A DNA stretch of 47,039 bases from a virus, in the IMG/VR virus record IMGVR_UViG_3300012929_000027, positions 1-47,039 of that record; one strand, 5' to 3'. A program made the position numbers and the translations under genes. The first letter of the stretch is position 1. The number at the start of each line of letters is the position of its first letter. Shown piece after piece: positions 44,879-47,039 of the stretch. Under the pieces are notes generated by a model. The model had not been told where the DNA came from and did not search any database. It saw nothing but the letters and a program-made list of their open reading frames with translations.

Positions 44879-45519
44879 TGGTAAAATATATCGTATGCGA
44901 TACCGAGGGCTCCGGTCTTTTCGATTACAAGCGACCCGCCGACGCCGAAGGCCAGCCACGGCTAGCTGAATTGGTTCTGATCTTCGTTGATGAAGACATG
45001 AATATCGAGCGCGAATATCAGGCATACATCAAGCCAGATGGTTGGATCATGCCGGATGATACTGCGAAGATTCACGGCCTCACGCAAGATATCTTGATGG
45101 AAAAAGGCATTCCGGTCGTCGAAGCTATCGCGGTCTATAATGAGGCCGTCGCGGAAGGTCGTGTGATGGTAGCGCACAATTCCCAACACGATGCGAAACA
45201 GATCAGAGCCGAACTGCGCCGCGCGGGAATGCCAGATCAATTTGAGAGTGCGCCGAATATCTGCACCATGCGGGCGCTGACCGATGTCTGCAAGATTCCT
45301 CCGAACGGCGGGCGAGGTGGCTACAAATGGCCGAAACTTTCTGAGGCTGCTGTGTTTTTTCACTTCGACGAATTCGGTGATCACAGCGCCATGAACGATG
45401 CGCGAGTATGTCTCAAGCTTTTGCGCAAGCTGAAGGAATTGGACGCATTGCCGGAAGCAAAGGTTCATTTGGCGAAAAATCCACCAAAAAAAGAGCCAAT
45501 TGCGTCAACCGACGATTGA
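44878..45519 (+). CDS. DnaQ-like 3'-5' exonuclease (DEDDh)
   Basis: A 213-residue protein. Exo I: IVCDTEGSG with Asp8 and Glu10; KIHGLTQDIL is the conserved loop after the next helix; Exo II: MVAHNSQHDAKQI with the Asp near residue 102; Exo III: DHSAMNDARVCLKLL with His and Asp about residues 165-173. This is the DEDDh pattern. It could supply proofreading or processing ends for RecT. The last residues, STDD, are encoded by the operator at 45504-45520. Single-base overlap with the gene upstream. Confidence 0.88.
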   Translation: MVKYIVCDTEGSGLFDYKRPADAEGQPRLAELVLIFVDEDMNIEREYQAYIKPDGWIMPDDTAKIHGLTQDILMEKGIPVVEAIAVYNEAVAEGRVMVAHNSQHDAKQIRAELRRAGMPDQFESAPNICTMRALTDVCKIPPNGGRGGYKWPKLSEAAVFFHFDEFGDHSAMNDARVCLKLLRKLKELDALPEAKVHLAKNPPKKEPIASTDD

Positions 45520-45520
45520 C
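45504..45520 (+). promoter_or_regulatory. Operator GTCAA-N7-TTGAC (site 6)
   Basis: GTCAACCGACGATTGAC, identical to the site at 26211 and the inverse of 40535. It covers the stop codon of the exonuclease gene. Downstream on the plus strand TTGACT is followed at 17 bp by GGTAGT, a weak -10, leading to the gene at 45570. The promoter is less certain than the palindrome. Confidence 0.65.
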
Positions 45521-45569
45521 TTGAGGCGCGATATGTGCGGTAGTAAATTCTTGAACATGGGAGATTGAG

Positions 45570-46094
45570 ATGGGTCGCGAAGTCAGAATGGTCCCGAAGG
45601 GATGGCCTCATCCCACAGATCGCAAGGGAGATTTTATACCCTTGATGAAGGGTCCGTATTCCGAGCACGTTGCGGAATGGAATGAGGAATTCGCACATTG
45701 GAACAATGGCGAAGTTCTGGACTATTCGACGTGGCCAGAACAGCGCACTTTCAAATCAAAAGAAGGCTCAGCCATCGAATGCGAGAGTTTTGAAGAATGG
45801 TATGGCAAGCGGCCACTCCAGAGCGAGTACATGCCCGAATTTCTGGACGGCACCGCGACCATGCTCATGATGTACGAAAATACGAGCGAAGGCACGCCGA
45901 TCTCTCCTCCATTCGAAACGCCGGAAGAACTGGCGCGATGGCTCGCCGATAATAATGCCAGCGCGTTCGGCGGAATGACAGCGACCTATGAGCAATGGCT
46001 AGCTACCTGCAAGGGCTTATATGCGCCAAGCATGGTATTGAGCGACGGCAAGATGATGTCAGGCGTCGAATTTTCGGCAACACCGCGCGATTAG
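45570..46094 (+). CDS. Conserved phage protein of unknown function
   Basis: A 174-residue protein. PKGWPHPTDRKGDFIPLMKG at the start, MPEFLDGTATMLMMYENTSE, GTPISPPFETPEELARWLAD and FGGMTATYEQWLATCKG are phrases I recognise from a widespread phage family (ETPEELARWLAD-NGASAFG), function unknown. GGGAGATTGAG precedes the ATG. It is the first gene after operator 6. Confidence 0.75.
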   Translation: MGREVRMVPKGWPHPTDRKGDFIPLMKGPYSEHVAEWNEEFAHWNNGEVLDYSTWPEQRTFKSKEGSAIECESFEEWYGKRPLQSEYMPEFLDGTATMLMMYENTSEGTPISPPFETPEELARWLADNNASAFGGMTATYEQWLATCKGLYAPSMVLSDGKMMSGVEFSATPRD

Positions 46095-46112
46095 GCCGGA
46101 AGGGAATTCAAT

Positions 46113-46283
46113 ATGCTGACGGCCGATGGATCAATTAAGTGCGATGATTGCGGCCACTTTATTCCTATCTCCGATCTAGTTACTGGAGATGCTTATCATC
46201 AGATGGTATTGCCGGATTCGGAATTCTCAAAAGAGACCTTTGAATCTCAATGCGCCCAGTGCCGCAGAAGGAAATCGATATGA
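46113..46283 (+). CDS. 56-residue zinc-ribbon protein
   Basis: MLTADGSIKCDDCGHFIPIS then DLVTGDAYHQMVLPDSEFSK and ETFESQCAQCRRRKSI. CDDC and CAQC form a two-knuckle zinc ribbon. AAGGG upstream of the ATG. Coupled to recT by ATGA. Possible DNA- or protein-binding helper in recombination; function unknown. Confidence 0.65.
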   Translation: MLTADGSIKCDDCGHFIPISDLVTGDAYHQMVLPDSEFSKETFESQCAQCRRRKSI

Positions 46284-47039
46284 ATGCGCCGTCTACACAA
46301 CTTGATATTTATCGCGCGGAAGTTCTGCCACCTGAGAAAGCTCGCGAGCTTTACGCGGCCCTGCCAAGTCACATCAAGCCGGCGGTATTCGAGCGCAACT
46401 TAATGAATGCGCTCATGGCCAATCCATCATTAATGGATTTTGAACCGCGCTTGATCTATCGCGAGGTAGCTAAGTCAGCTGGCCTTGGGCTGTTATTGGA
46501 CCCGATTTTGGGCGAGGCCTATATTGTCACCGCCTACAACTACAAAACTCGGAAGGTGGAACCGCAACTTCGTGTCGGTTACAAGGGCATGTGCAAACTG
46601 GCTCGGCAGACCGGCGAGGTTGGCAATATCTATTCGCATGAGGTGCACGCGCTGGATTATGTCGAGTGCGATCTGGGCTTCCCGAAGGTCTTTCATCACA
46701 AGCCAAAACTATTTTCCGATCGCGGCCCTATCATAGGCTATGTGGCCATCATCACATTCAAAGACGGGACTTTCGACTTTGAGCCAATGTCGCTGGAACA
46801 ATGCCTGGACATCCGCGATCGGTCCGATGCATGGAAGGCATTCAAGGATGGAAAAATCAAATCGACGCCATGGTCAACCGACGAAAACGAGATGTGCAAG
46901 AAAACCGACTTGCGCCGGCTGCTCAAGAGGCAGGCTCAGTCCCCCGAATTGAGTGAGGCCATCCGCATTGAGGATAGGGCCGAGTTCCCGGATATGGGGA
47001 ATGGTGCCCCGCTTGGACTGCGAGATAGCGGCCCGCCCC
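46280..47039 (+). CDS. recT: RecT single-strand annealing recombinase, partial (C-terminus off window)
   Basis: 253 codons to the right edge without a stop. LYAALPSHIKPAVFERNLMN, LMDFEPRLIYREVAKSAGLG, LLLDPILGEAYIVTAYNYKT and VEPQLRVGYKGMCKLARQTG are typical RecT segments, followed by PWSTDENEMCKKTDLRRLLK. RecT anneals single strands in phage recombination, usually with a 5'-3' exonuclease; here a DnaQ-like exonuclease and RusA are the visible partners. Starts by ATGA overlap with the zinc-ribbon gene. Confidence 0.9.
   Translation, partial: MNAPSTQLDIYRAEVLPPEKARELYAALPSHIKPAVFERNLMNALMANPSLMDFEPRLIYREVAKSAGLGLLLDPILGEAYIVTAYNYKTRKVEPQLRVGYKGMCKLARQTGEVGNIYSHEVHALDYVECDLGFPKVFHHKPKLFSDRGPIIGYVAIITFKDGTFDFEPMSLEQCLDIRDRSDAWKAFKDGKIKSTPWSTDENEMCKKTDLRRLLKRQAQSPELSEAIRIEDRAEFPDMGNGAPLGLRDSGPP

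Noticed and set aside
46873-46889. GTCAACCGACGA in recT as a seventh operator
   Set aside because: Only the left half matches; the second arm is AAACG. It encodes the conserved WSTDE of RecT, so the match is coincidental.
1-47039. Integrase, attachment site, tRNA genes, endolysin, DNA polymerase
   Set aside because: Looked for on both strands and not recognised; they may lie outside the window or be too divergent for me to see.

Overview
The window is a contiguous piece of a tailed double-stranded DNA bacteriophage genome (Caudoviricetes). It is open at both ends: the first and last genes run off the edges. Gene density is very high, and most genes overlap by ATGA, GTGA, TGATG or TAATG junctions, so long translationally coupled operons are likely. 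A large portal close to P22 gp1 in size, two adaptor-like proteins and no visible tail tube or tape measure suggest a podovirus-like virion. The host cannot be fixed from sequence alone. The moderate-to-high GC content and the secreted-looking tail fibre, of a type I associate with alphaproteobacterial phages, make an alphaproteobacterial host my best guess. No integrase, endolysin, DNA polymerase or tRNA gene was recognised.

Layout. From 41.5 kb down to 1 almost everything lies on the minus strand, in this transcription order: control gene, recombination and replication genes (41.5-34 kb: Cro-like regulator, RusA, sliding clamp, DNA methyltransferase, deoxyribosyltransferase-like protein, DnaB helicase, replication accessory protein); a long run of very small accessory genes (34-27.7 kb); packaging (27.7-23.2 kb: putative small terminase, then a large terminase split by an intein); more accessory genes including a GIY-YIG nuclease (23.2-19.5 kb); then portal, GroES-like co-chaperonin, scaffold-like protein, glycosyltransferase, capsid and decoration proteins, adaptors and tail fibres (19.5 kb to the left edge). 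From 41.6 kb to the right edge a divergent plus-strand early operon carries small membrane, zinc-finger and HTH proteins, an HNH-type protein, a DnaQ-like exonuclease and a RecT recombinase.

Regulation. The main new observation is a 17-bp palindrome, GTCAA-N7-TTGAC, with six perfect copies: two flank the divergent switch beside the Cro-like gene, and four lie at distant intergenic or gene-end positions (26.2, 33.8, 40.5 and 45.5 kb). Five supply the TTGAC core of a predicted -35 hexamer and the sixth overlaps a predicted transcription start. Two overlap the stop codon of the upstream gene, so two unrelated proteins both end in STDD. This looks like a phage-wide operator set for one regulator, on both arms.

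Other notable points: a 287-residue LAGLIDADG intein in the terminase; a gene-free region of about 430 bp with consecutive hairpins beside the helicase operon; a likely ATC start codon; two genes split by apparent +1 shifts, one at an A6 run; a short DNA-binding-like module shared by the GIY-YIG protein and a neighbour; and three cases of domain sharing between genes.
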